Below, one piece after another: positions 44,146 to 52,660 of a stretch of 64,000 bases of DNA. The stretch comes from Arcanobacterium_A bovis (lineage in GTDB: Bacteria; Actinomycetota; Actinomycetes; Actinomycetales; Actinomycetaceae). Made by a program: the position numbers and the translations under genes. Below the pieces are notes generated by a model, which saw only the letters and a program-made list of their open reading frames with translations, had not been told where the DNA came from and searched no databases. How positions within the stretch are numbered: position 1 is the stretch's first letter; every line of letters starts with the position of its first letter. The stretch is from assembly GCF_042655305.1 (NCBI RefSeq), contig NZ_JBHSLR010000002.1. One strand, 5' to 3'.

Positions 44146-44802
44146 ATGACGAATCAAAATGGCGAGATTGAAGTGCAGGATCCCCCGGCAGGCGGAGCTG
44201 AGAAATTTGGAGCTGACGTGTGGAGCAAACTATTAAAGTTTGCGAAGCTTTTGGAAGATGAAGGTCAGCTTCGTGGATTGGTGGGTCCACGTGAGATGGC
44301 ACGGCTATGGGATCGGCATATCCTCAATTCTTTGCCGATTTGTGAATATGTGTCGCAAGGAGCGTCATTATCCGATGTTGGTTCGGGCGCAGGTTTCCCG
44401 GGCGTGGTTATCGCGGTGGTGCGCCCTGACGTAAAGGTGTTTTTGATTGAGACGATGGAACGGCGCGTAGAATGGCTACGCTATGTGGCTGAGCAGTTGG
44501 ATTTAGCTAATGTAGAAATCCTTCATGCACGCGCCGAGGATTTGGTGGGGAAACATACAACTGATTATGTGACTGCGCGTGCAGTTGCGGCGTTGAAGAA
44601 GTTGATCCCGTGGACTCTACCGCTGACAAAACTAGGTGGCTCATTATTGGCCTTGAAAGGCGGAAAAGCAGAACAAGAAATTGATGAGGCTGTTCCACAA
44701 CTTAAGAAGTACAAAGTTAAATGGGCTGATATTTACGATGTTGATGTTTGGGGATGTGACGAAGGTACAAGGGTTGTTGAGCTCCGCAAACACGATGCTT
44801 GA
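44146..44802 (+). CDS. rsmG: 16S rRNA (guanine-527-N7)-methyltransferase RsmG
   Basis: A 218-residue SAM-dependent methyltransferase (GidB). RLWDRHILNSLPICEYV precedes the SAM loop SDVGSGAGFPGVVIAVVRPD (about 70-90), followed by VFLIETMERRVEWL and ARAVAALKKLIPW. It methylates G527 of 16S rRNA. It is separated from jag by a terminator and from parA by 206 bases that hold parS site 1, so it is probably transcribed alone. Confidence 0.95.
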   Translation: MTNQNGEIEVQDPPAGGAEKFGADVWSKLLKFAKLLEDEGQLRGLVGPREMARLWDRHILNSLPICEYVSQGASLSDVGSGAGFPGVVIAVVRPDVKVFLIETMERRVEWLRYVAEQLDLANVEILHARAEDLVGKHTTDYVTARAVAALKKLIPWTLPLTKLGGSLLALKGGKAEQEIDEAVPQLKKYKVKWADIYDVDVWGCDEGTRVVELRKHDA

Positions 44803-44898
44803 TGTTGATTGGGTAATGGGATGGCTAGACTAATGGTGCGTAATAGCAAGTAGATATGCGGGCAACCCTATTTGTTTAATTTTGGGACGTTGCTGCGA

Positions 44899-44914
44899 TG
44901 TTTCACGTGAAACA
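44899..44914. promoter_or_regulatory. parS: parS site 1
   Basis: TGTTTCACGTGAAACA, a perfect match to the bacterial parS consensus, between rsmG and parA. It is bound by ParB, which spreads from here. Confidence 0.95.
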
Positions 44915-45008
44915 TGGTGTGCTGGGTTTTGCACAACTTGTTAGATCGCAGTATTGAATATTGTCGAATCACTGTAGACTACATGTAGACGTAGACCAAG
45001 GAGTAGTT

Positions 45009-45971
45009 GTGGCTGATCCAAGAAAAATGCTCGAAGCTGATTTAAGCGGAGTAAAAAATAGTAATACCGATACGCAGGCACGGTCATTTACTGCTTCATT
45101 TTCTGAAGACTCTCCACTTGGTGCCCAACTAGCTCACGATCACGAAGTATTGCGCGAAGTAAAAGCTTCTCGCTTCAAAAAACCTGAAGTTACCCGTATT
45201 ATTACCGTTGCCAATCAAAAAGGTGGAGTGGGTAAAACAACCTCCGCGGTAAATATGGCGGCAGCTTTAGCGGATGGTGGCCTTACTGTTTTAGTAATCG
45301 ACTTTGATCCGCAAGGGAACGCTTCTACTGCACTTGGTGTTGAACATAAGTCGGGTATTCCCTCTATCTACGATGTTATTACTGGCGAAAAATCTCTAAC
45401 TGAGATTGTGGCGAAGTGCCCCGATCTAGAGGGTCTTTATATTGCGCCGGCCACGGTAGATCTTTCTTCTGCGGAAATTGAACTTGTGATGGCAGATGAT
45501 CGTGAATATAGATTAAAGCGCGCGGTGGAAGAATATATCAATGTTTCACGTGAAACATTGAATGTGGATTATGTGATTATTGATTGTCCACCGTCATTAG
45601 GTCTTCTTACCTTGAACGCTCTTGTTGCTGCGCAGGAAATTATGATTCCGATTCAAGCTGAATACTACGCACTTGAAGGTTTGACGCAGTTGATGAAGAC
45701 GATCAACAACGTAAAGAATTCGTTGAACCCTAAGCTTTCAATTTCCACTATTCTGCTCACGATGTTTGACAAGCGCACAAATCTTTCTCAAGATGTTGCC
45801 CAGGAAGTTCGAAACTATTTCCCGAACGAGACACTTAGCGTAGAAATTCCCAGAAATATCCGCATATCTGAAGCACCTAGTTTTCAACAGACGGTGATCA
45901 CTTATGATCCGCGCTCCACAGGTGCGGTGGCCTATTTGGCAGCTGCAAAAGAACTTGCGTCCCGTGCTTAA
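45009..45971 (+). CDS. parA: Chromosome partitioning ATPase ParA (Soj)
   Basis: A 320-residue deviant Walker-A ATPase that moves ParB-parS complexes. The GTG at 45009 is chosen because AAGGAG lies 5 bases upstream; the frame also extends to a TTG at 44961. ANQKGGVGKTTSAVNMAAAL is the Walker A motif (near residue 67), VLVIDFDPQGN the A' motif and VIIDCPPSLGLL Walker B. An approximately 55-residue polar N-terminus precedes the ATPase. It contains parS site 2 within its coding sequence and lies upstream of parB. Confidence 0.95.
   Translation: MADPRKMLEADLSGVKNSNTDTQARSFTASFSEDSPLGAQLAHDHEVLREVKASRFKKPEVTRIITVANQKGGVGKTTSAVNMAAALADGGLTVLVIDFDPQGNASTALGVEHKSGIPSIYDVITGEKSLTEIVAKCPDLEGLYIAPATVDLSSAEIELVMADDREYRLKRAVEEYINVSRETLNVDYVIIDCPPSLGLLTLNALVAAQEIMIPIQAEYYALEGLTQLMKTINNVKNSLNPKLSISTILLTMFDKRTNLSQDVAQEVRNYFPNETLSVEIPRNIRISEAPSFQQTVITYDPRSTGAVAYLAAAKELASRA
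45542..45557. promoter_or_regulatory. parS: parS site 2 (inside parA)
   Basis: A perfect TGTTTCACGTGAAACA within the parA coding sequence, encoding part of NVSRETL. It lies 643 bases from site 1. Confidence 0.95.
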
Positions 45972-46320
45972 TAAAATCGAGTCGGGCGACGGTATGAAAC
46001 TTTATACAGCATGAACTTACTACAGCAGCGAGGCTATTTAGAGACCCACAGACAACATATTTCGTGCTGTATGCCTTTGCTCAAGATGGTTCAGATATGG
46101 ACGCTTCGCATAACATAGCATCGCAGGATTTTGGGTATACAAGGAAACGATAAGTCAGCGCAAGAAGCTCATAGCTCATACAGGCTTCATAGAAATTCGG
46201 ATTCTGAAGTAGATGTGAACAGAATGATTTCATGAGAAGATTTACGCGATCGCCTGTTACTACATAGAATAAAAAATATTGGCATCGATATAAAGAATAA
46301 GAGAAGAGGATAAAGGAAAT
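45972..46320. other. 349-base gap between parA and parB
   Basis: No gene, terminator or clear operator is seen. The last 30 bases are purine rich and hold the parB ribosome binding site (AAAGGAAAT). An independent parB promoter is likely, since most parA-parB pairs are tighter than this. Confidence 0.4.
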
Positions 46321-47619
46321 ATGGCTGAAAAACGTAGGGGCCTTGGACGCGGAATTGGTGCGCTGATTCCTGAAAGTCAGACAGAGAATAAATACAGCCC
46401 GATTGACGTATTCTTTAATAATCCTCGTCAAAACGATGCCGTTCCTGCTAACAGTGAAGGTTCTGCAATTGTTGGTAGCGAAGTTCGTAAAGAGACTGGT
46501 GTTGGCATTGGTGCTGATACCGGTGCAACAACGGCAACTACTAAGACCAATGCTGTAGCCACTGGTCAACAATCGAAGCGAGCTACAGCCTCTGACTCAA
46601 CCAAGAAAGCCAAGAAGTCCACTGGTAAAGCGCCAGTCAAAAAGATTGAGCAACAAGTGGATGGTTCTGCGGGTCAAGCAGATCAAAATGTTGCAGAAGT
46701 ATCAGTGGGAGCTAAGCAAGTAAAAGATAGAGTGGCTAATGGTGCGCCAACCAAACATGAGCCGGCTACCGTTTCACGTGAAACGGATGAATTAGTTCCG
46801 GTGCCTGGTGCCACGTTTGGTGAGATTCCTGTAGGCCAGATCATCCCTAACACCAAGCAGCCACGCCAAGTGTTTGACGAAGACGATCTACAAGAACTCG
46901 CAGATTCTATTAAAGAAGTTGGCGTTCTCCAACCAATTGTGGTTCGGCCGCTAACAGCTCCAATAAACGAATATCCTAACGCTCGATATGAACTTATTAT
47001 GGGTGAGCGCCGCTGGCGAGCATCACAACTTGCAGGCAATGAGGTTGTTCCAGCGGTTGTACGTAGAACCGAAGATGGCGATCTTCTTCGCGACGCTCTC
47101 TTAGAAAACCTACATCGAGCACAATTGAACGCCTTGGAAGAAGCCGCCGCTTACCAACAACTCCTTGACGATTTTGGTTGCACTCAAGAAGAATTGTCGC
47201 GGCGAATTGCGCGCTCTCGACCACAAATTTCCAACACCTTGCGTTTGCTTAAATTGCCAGCACTTGTGCAACGTAGAGTTGCCGCTGGAGTTATTTCAGC
47301 AGGTCACGCGCGTGCACTCTTGGGCCTACCTGATCCAGCCGCAATGGAAAGAGTTGCGCAAAAGATCGTGGCGGAGGGCTTATCAGTACGTGCAGTCGAA
47401 GAACTTGTTGCGATGGGCGATGAAACACAGCCAAAAACTAAACGTACGGCATCGTCACACGCACAGGCACCAGAACTCGCAGATATTGCAGCTCAACTTG
47501 GCGACACCTTTGATACCCGCGTGAAAATTACGATGGGTCAACGTAAAGGCAAGATCACGATTGACTTCGCCTCGATGGACGATCTTGAGAGAATCCTCGA
47601 CGTTATCAAGCGTGATTGA
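46321..47619 (+). CDS. parB: Chromosome partitioning protein ParB (Spo0J)
   Basis: A 432-residue CTP-dependent clamp. It opens with the ParA-interacting peptide KRRGLGRGIGALIP. About 120 low-complexity residues rich in Thr, Lys and Ala follow; then the CTPase domain (VGQIIPNTKQPRQVF and GERRWRASQLAG), the helix-turn-helix (RRIARSRPQISNTLRLL) that reads parS, and a C-terminal dimerisation domain with RKGKITIDF. parS site 3 lies in its linker-coding part. A bidirectional terminator follows. Confidence 0.95.
   Translation: MAEKRRGLGRGIGALIPESQTENKYSPIDVFFNNPRQNDAVPANSEGSAIVGSEVRKETGVGIGADTGATTATTKTNAVATGQQSKRATASDSTKKAKKSTGKAPVKKIEQQVDGSAGQADQNVAEVSVGAKQVKDRVANGAPTKHEPATVSRETDELVPVPGATFGEIPVGQIIPNTKQPRQVFDEDDLQELADSIKEVGVLQPIVVRPLTAPINEYPNARYELIMGERRWRASQLAGNEVVPAVVRRTEDGDLLRDALLENLHRAQLNALEEAAAYQQLLDDFGCTQEELSRRIARSRPQISNTLRLLKLPALVQRRVAAGVISAGHARALLGLPDPAAMERVAQKIVAEGLSVRAVEELVAMGDETQPKTKRTASSHAQAPELADIAAQLGDTFDTRVKITMGQRKGKITIDFASMDDLERILDVIKRD
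46770..46785. promoter_or_regulatory. parS: parS site 3 (inside parB)
   Basis: CGTTTCACGTGAAACG: the 14-base core is perfect and both outer bases differ from consensus while staying palindromic. It encodes TVSRET in the ParB linker. Confidence 0.85.
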
Positions 47620-47640
47620 TAGAAGATTCTGAATATAAAA

Positions 47641-47682
47641 GCTGGCGGTACAACAGCTGTGAATCGCTGTTGTACCGCCAGC
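47641..47682. terminator. Bidirectional terminator between parB and the flavoprotein gene
   Basis: A perfect 17-bp stem (47641-47657 with 47666-47682) and an 8-base loop between convergent genes. No strong T-tract on either side. Confidence 0.75.
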
Positions 47683-47715
47683 GTCCTTGTGTTGCCAGCT
47701 TAAATTAAGTTGTCA

Positions 47716-49989
47716 TCACACAGTTAATGCAAGACGATACCCTGCACTAACAGCTTCCCAAATACGTCCGCCCTTGAAAGAGTCACCAATATTGTGTACC
47801 TCTGCGTGCTCGCCAGCGTGAACTAAATCGAAATAGAGTGAGTCATTCGCGTAGCCGCCAGTAGCAAATACCACAAGATCAGCACTAATGGTGCGCCGCT
47901 CAATCTCGATACCTACTTTAGGTGCCAGCGGATTCTCGATATTCTCTGGCAAAATTGGTGTCCATGTATTGTAAGGATTCGGTATGTTCTTATGCACATT
48001 TCGTGCAATCTGAACGTTATCGCCTGCGATCCGCTCAACTTTCGCAACGTTAATTAACTCTACGCCAGCTGCTTCGAGAGCGTGGATGAGATGGCCACGG
48101 TTGGCTGTGCACGTACCGTCCATGAAATGGTTACGCATTTCAACCACTTTTACATCCCGATGATGTTCGTAAGTTAGCCAATGCGCCAACTCGCAACCTA
48201 CCGATCCACCACCGATGATAGTCACCGATTTTACACCCTCAAGCAAAGCCGGATTTTCAAACAAATCCACAGCTTGTACACATGTAGCCGTATCGATTCC
48301 GTCAATTGGCGGAAGTGCATTATTGGTACCAATCGCAACTACAACGGCGTCGTAATCCTTCAGATCGGAATGGGTAACTGCGGTGTTCTTTTTGAAAACC
48401 AAACCCTTGGCGACGTCGTCGTCAAGCCGCCGCTGTAAGAAACGAAGGTAGTTTCCGACATCGAACTTCGTGCGTGGCACGCTACCTGCGTTAATACGTC
48501 CGCCGATGCGATCGCTAGCCTCAAAAAGATGTACCTCGTGACCTCGGGCAAAAGCAGTGTGGGCGAAGGTTAAGCCGGCCGGACCGGCACCGATCACCGC
48601 GATTTTCTTTGGCTTGTCCGTACGTGGCGGCACCGGAGGGAACTTGAACTCGAAGGATGTGCGTGGATTGACGGCGCACTGCGGGTGCCCGCCTTCCACA
48701 AATTCGTTTACGCAACCCTCTTGGCAACCGATACATGGAATGATGTTTTTTACCGCTCCTGCTTGCGCTTTCGCAGGCCACTGTGGGTCGGCAAGCAATG
48801 GACGCCCAAGCATCACCATATCGCACATATTCTCCCGCAGTGCTCGCTCAGCAAGATCAGGATAACCAAGTTTACCAACGGCAACGATCGGCACAGGCAC
48901 GCCAGCGTTGGAGAGGATATTATGGCGCTCGAAATGTTCCTTCGCGATTTTGGAAACATCAAGGAAACAACCGGCAGGCATGGAAGCGGGAGGATGAGGA
49001 AGCCACCAGTTGTCGTAACAGCCGAGATCAACGTCGAAAATATCGACGCCGGCACGCACTAGGCTTTCCATATAATTCAAGGTATCGGCCACCGTGCGAC
49101 CACCACGGAATTTGCCGAGGTAAGTAGAATCGAGCACCTTATCGGAATACGTTTCTTCCAGCGCTAAGGACAAATCGATTCGATACATGATGGGATAATC
49201 TGGCCCAACACGACGCCTAATTTCCTTGACAGTATCAACACCAAAGCGCTGCCAGTCGGTATATTTTCCGAGCTTACGGCGGTTGAATGCCGGGCTGGTC
49301 ATTTGGTCGAGCAAATATCCCTCATGCCCATGGAGATAAACGCCGTCTATTTCCATAGCTTTCGCTGTAGCCGCAGCTTGACCAGTGTTTTTGATGATCT
49401 TTCCAAGTTTCACATCAGACATTGGGAGGGAAGGAATGGAAGGAATGTAGAAGTTTGGATTGAGCGACGCCGATTGGGGGAACTTCTTTTGGTGCACGAG
49501 GCATTCTGGGTTACCAACACGTCCTAAACCGGAGGTGAGCTGGATAAATACCCGCGATCCGTGAGCGTGAATACCTTTGGCGAGGTCGCGCCAACCAGCC
49601 AATACAGTGCGGCTTCGATCAATGCGAGGGAAGTAGCTCAACTTACCAAGTTCGGTAACAGAAGCATCGAGTCCGTGGCTCACCGGCACAAGGCCGGTGG
49701 TGATGAGTCCAGCACCGCCACGTGCCCGCTCAAAGAAATATTCAAGCATCATGGGGGCAGGGCGGCCGTTCTCTTCGGCCATATTGATATTGCCCATCGG
49801 AGCCATCACAATACGGTTTTTGATCGTGAGCTTGTTGATCTTGATCGGTGAAAACAATTCGGTATAAGGATGGAGATCGTTGGTCATGCTCGCCTCGCGG
49901 CCATACCAATTCTCGCTCGATTCTGGCGTTTCACCAGCCCAAGCATCGTAATGTTCAATGAGGTTTGTGATGGTGCGTTCTCTAGCCAT
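47716..49989 (-). CDS. Old Yellow Enzyme-type NAD(P)H:flavin oxidoreductase with Fe-S and FAD domains (2,4-dienoyl-CoA/enoate reductase-like)
   Basis: A 757-residue three-part enzyme. The N-terminal TIM barrel (about 40-400) binds FMN (NRIVMAPMGN, HGHEGYLLDQMTSP, MLGRPLLADP). A CIGCQEGC...C motif (CX2CX3CX11C, near 419-438) binds a 4Fe-4S cluster. Two Rossmann-type modules follow for FAD (KIAVIGAGPAGLT) and NAD(P)H (VTIIGGGSVGCELA). This is the layout of FadH, enoate reductase and BaiCD/BaiH. It reduces activated C=C bonds; the substrate is unknown. About 35 extra N-terminal residues precede the barrel. It is monocistronic, with palindromes upstream. Confidence 0.88.
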   Translation of the reverse strand: MARERTITNLIEHYDAWAGETPESSENWYGREASMTNDLHPYTELFSPIKINKLTIKNRIVMAPMGNINMAEENGRPAPMMLEYFFERARGGAGLITTGLVPVSHGLDASVTELGKLSYFPRIDRSRTVLAGWRDLAKGIHAHGSRVFIQLTSGLGRVGNPECLVHQKKFPQSASLNPNFYIPSIPSLPMSDVKLGKIIKNTGQAAATAKAMEIDGVYLHGHEGYLLDQMTSPAFNRRKLGKYTDWQRFGVDTVKEIRRRVGPDYPIMYRIDLSLALEETYSDKVLDSTYLGKFRGGRTVADTLNYMESLVRAGVDIFDVDLGCYDNWWLPHPPASMPAGCFLDVSKIAKEHFERHNILSNAGVPVPIVAVGKLGYPDLAERALRENMCDMVMLGRPLLADPQWPAKAQAGAVKNIIPCIGCQEGCVNEFVEGGHPQCAVNPRTSFEFKFPPVPPRTDKPKKIAVIGAGPAGLTFAHTAFARGHEVHLFEASDRIGGRINAGSVPRTKFDVGNYLRFLQRRLDDDVAKGLVFKKNTAVTHSDLKDYDAVVVAIGTNNALPPIDGIDTATCVQAVDLFENPALLEGVKSVTIIGGGSVGCELAHWLTYEHHRDVKVVEMRNHFMDGTCTANRGHLIHALEAAGVELINVAKVERIAGDNVQIARNVHKNIPNPYNTWTPILPENIENPLAPKVGIEIERRTISADLVVFATGGYANDSLYFDLVHAGEHAEVHNIGDSFKGGRIWEAVSAGYRLALTV

Positions 49990-50052
49990 GGCTCACTCCC
50001 TTGTGAAATATGTATTTTGTGCTGTTTATTGAACAAACCTGCTACAGCTTCG

Positions 50053-50105
50053 CCGAAATTTCGGAAAACGAGGTTTCTGATAGTTTCGTTGATACTTAGA
50101 GTATC
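50053..50105. promoter_or_regulatory. Palindromes upstream of the flavoprotein gene
   Basis: A perfect CCGAAATTTCGG (50053-50064) and a perfect inverted repeat GATACT-TAG-AGTATC (50091-50105), 64 and 102 bases upstream of the start. They are plausible operators for this reductase gene. Confidence 0.4.
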
Positions 50106-50150
50106 GGGAATATTATGCAAAGTCTGGCTAAAAATGAATATTTTTGAGTT

Positions 50151-50197
50151 GTGGTGGCGCGAGCATAACGAAACTGTAGCAATGCTCGCGCCACCAC
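50151..50197 (-). terminator. Terminator of the trxB-aminotransferase-ddl unit
   Basis: A perfect 16-bp stem (50151-50166 with 50182-50197) and a 15-base loop, 77 bases past the ddl stop on the minus strand. No strong U-tract. Confidence 0.75.
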
Positions 50198-50273
50198 GGA
50201 CCAAGAGCCTAAATCTCAAAGATCGCCGGCAATTTTACCGTGGTAATAACAGGTATATATAAATAGCTGCCCA

Positions 50274-51230
50274 TCACAGCGCAGCGCGCAAAATATCGAC
50301 GTAAACGTCGTCAACGCTACGGTCAGTCGTTTGCGCATACGCTGCTGCTGCTTGCGGGAATATCGACGTTTCCGTCATTCCTGGGGTGGTGTTGACGTCG
50401 ATAAACCACGCTTTGCCAGCTTCGTCCAAGATGACGTCGGTGCGAGAGTAGTGCCGCAGGTCAAGTACCTTGTGCACAGTCAATGCAAGATCGGTAATCG
50501 CCTGTAATTCTGCCTCGTTTACCCGTGCCGGCACGAAATACTCAACTCTGCCTGGGTAGTAGCGGGCGTCAAAGTCATACGGACCGCTAGCCTGTACTTC
50601 TACCGGTGGAAGCACACGCGGGCCATCGCCGTCGCCCAAATCAATAACCGCAACCCCAAACTCACGTCCGCGCACAAAAGACTGCACCAAGGCGACGTCG
50701 TCGTACGCGAAACAATCCACCATTGCGCCGGGAAGCTGTGCCTTGTTTTCAACAATCGTTAATCCAAGCGATGAACCGCCCTTAGCTGGCTTTATTACCA
50801 CAGGGAAGCCATATTGGGACTCGATGAGGTCAAGAACAGGGGTTACGCCAACTTCACGGAAAAGTGGTTGAGGGAGCGCCGTGGCGGTGGGAACGGCAAC
50901 ACCTGCACGTTCAAGCACGGACGACACCACGGCTTTGTCGGATGCGAGCCGGCAACCAGCAGGCTCAGTGCCAACATAAGGGTAACCAGCGAGCTGCAAA
51001 AGATCTTGTAAAGCGCCGTCTTCACCTGTGGATCCATGAACGAGTGGCCAGACGACATCGGGATCAAGCGCGTCCAAACGCTGTAGTAGCTGCGCATCGA
51101 CGTCCAGAACCTTGACCTGAACACCGCGGTTCCTTAGAGCGCCGGCAACGCGACGTCCTGAATGCATAGAAATATCGCGCTCATGAGTGAGTCCTCCAGC
51201 AAGGATGGCTACAGTTAGCGGACGATCCAT
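50274..51230 (-). CDS. ddl: D-alanine--D-alanine ligase
   Basis: A 318-residue ATP-grasp ligase that makes the D-Ala-D-Ala dipeptide of peptidoglycan precursors. Features: AILAGGLTHERDISMHSG at the N-terminus, PLVHGSTGEDG, the ATP lid VVIKPAKGGSSLGL and the metal-binding end FIDVNTTPGMTETS. It lies downstream of the PLP aminotransferase gene with 66 bases between. In many actinobacteria ddl is elsewhere; here it shares an apparent operon with trxB. Whether it ligates D-Ala or another D-residue cannot be decided by eye. Confidence 0.92.
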   Translation of the reverse strand: MDRPLTVAILAGGLTHERDISMHSGRRVAGALRNRGVQVKVLDVDAQLLQRLDALDPDVVWPLVHGSTGEDGALQDLLQLAGYPYVGTEPAGCRLASDKAVVSSVLERAGVAVPTATALPQPLFREVGVTPVLDLIESQYGFPVVIKPAKGGSSLGLTIVENKAQLPGAMVDCFAYDDVALVQSFVRGREFGVAVIDLGDGDGPRVLPPVEVQASGPYDFDARYYPGRVEYFVPARVNEAELQAITDLALTVHKVLDLRHYSRTDVILDEAGKAWFIDVNTTPGMTETSIFPQAAAAYAQTTDRSVDDVYVDILRAAL

Positions 51231-51296
51231 GGCTACCTACTTTCTTTTCCGTTGAAAACGAATCCAGTGAACAGCGACTTTATTGAAAACAAAAGA

Positions 51297-52643
51297 TTAA
51301 AGGGATGTGACGTTGGGAGCGGCGTCGGAATGAACGCCACCTTGAGTGGCGTGGAATCGATTTTGTACTCCAAACATATCCACAAGTTCAGCTTCGGCCT
51401 TGACAACCTCAGAAAGACGCCGAATTCCTTCGGTGATGTTCTCGGGCGTGGGGTAACAAAACGACAGTCGCATATGGTCTTCGCCCTGGTTATCAGCATA
51501 GAATGCCGTACCTGACACATATGCAACCAAGTTTCTGGTTGCACGTGGAAGCATTGCCTTGGCATCGAGCCCGTCAGGAAGCTTAACCCAGGTGTAGAAG
51601 CCGCCATTAGGCACGTTCCATGAGCACTGAGGCATATAGGTATCCAGAGCAGCGAGCATGGCATCGCGACGCTCACGATACATTGATCGATACTCGCCGA
51701 TCTGCGCCATCCAGTCATAGGTGCGCAGATACTCGGAAATCGACAGCTGTCCCATCTTCGTAGGGGAGAGAACAGCGGCTTCATTCGCGAGTGTGAGGCG
51801 CTGGATGACGGCGTGAGGCGCGAGCGTCCATCCTACCCGGTAACCAGGTGCGAAAGTTTTCGAGAAAGATCCTAGGTAGAGCACAGTTTCAGGATCAAGG
51901 CTCTGGAGACACGTCATGGTTTCACCGTCAAAGCCGAGCATTCCATAAGGGTTATCTTCGAGCACAAGAACGTGGTGGCGCCGGCAGATTTCTACCACCT
52001 GAGGGCGGCGCTCGTCAGACATACACACACCACCAGGGTTATGGAAATTCGGGACGGTGTAGAGGAACTTAACTGGGCGACCCTCCGCCTCGAGCTGGTT
52101 CAGAGTTTCTTCGAGACTCTCAGGGATCAGACCGTTTTCATCGATCGGTACATGAACAACGTTTGCCTGGTAGGAGCGGAAGACGCCGAGTGCGCCCACG
52201 TACGAAGGAGCCTCCGCAACGATGACGTCGCCGGGGTTGATAAAGATCTTGCAGATGTTATCGAGCGCCTGCTGGGAACCGGTGGTGATCATGATGTCGT
52301 CCGGATGGGCGTTGATACCTTCAGGCTTCATGACCTCGACGATCATCTCACGCAGCTCTTCTTCGCCCTGTCCACCGCCGTACTGTAGGACGGCGGCTCC
52401 GCGCTCGCGGATGAGCTTAGCGGTCATGTCTGCAAGGAAATCGAGTGGGAGGCCTTGAATAAAAGGCATTCCGCCAGCTAGTGAAACCACTTCTGGGCGG
52501 TTGGCGACGGCGAATAATGATCGAGTTTCTGACTGCTTCATTCCAAGCGCGCGGTCGGCATAATGATCGAACCACGGATCAAGGCGAGTGCCTTGAACAC
52601 TTGAAAGGGCATGGGAAATCCGATCTTCGGATTGTTGATTCAC
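51297..52643 (-). CDS. PLP-dependent class I/II aminotransferase
   Basis: A 448-residue aminotransferase of the 2-aminoadipate/MocR-related branch without an N-terminal DNA-binding domain. Motifs include ISLAGG-like VSLAGGMPF, TTGSQQALDNI, NFHNPGG, LVLEDNPYGML and the PLP lysine in LGSFSKTFAPGYRVGW. It probably moves amino groups between 2-oxoglutarate and aromatic, branched or aminoadipate-type acids. GTG start with AAAGG upstream. It is 17 bases downstream of trxB and ahead of ddl. A similar gene occurs at this place in other Actinomycetaceae as far as I recall. Confidence 0.85.
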   Translation of the reverse strand: MNQQSEDRISHALSSVQGTRLDPWFDHYADRALGMKQSETRSLFAVANRPEVVSLAGGMPFIQGLPLDFLADMTAKLIRERGAAVLQYGGGQGEEELREMIVEVMKPEGINAHPDDIMITTGSQQALDNICKIFINPGDVIVAEAPSYVGALGVFRSYQANVVHVPIDENGLIPESLEETLNQLEAEGRPVKFLYTVPNFHNPGGVCMSDERRPQVVEICRRHHVLVLEDNPYGMLGFDGETMTCLQSLDPETVLYLGSFSKTFAPGYRVGWTLAPHAVIQRLTLANEAAVLSPTKMGQLSISEYLRTYDWMAQIGEYRSMYRERRDAMLAALDTYMPQCSWNVPNGGFYTWVKLPDGLDAKAMLPRATRNLVAYVSGTAFYADNQGEDHMRLSFCYPTPENITEGIRRLSEVVKAEAELVDMFGVQNRFHATQGGVHSDAAPNVTSL

Positions 52644-52660
52644 GATGGCACCTTTCGCAG

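Noticed and set aside
46081..46572. 163-codon minus-strand frame over the parA-parB gap
   Set aside because: It runs into the parB coding sequence in antisense and has no recognisable features.
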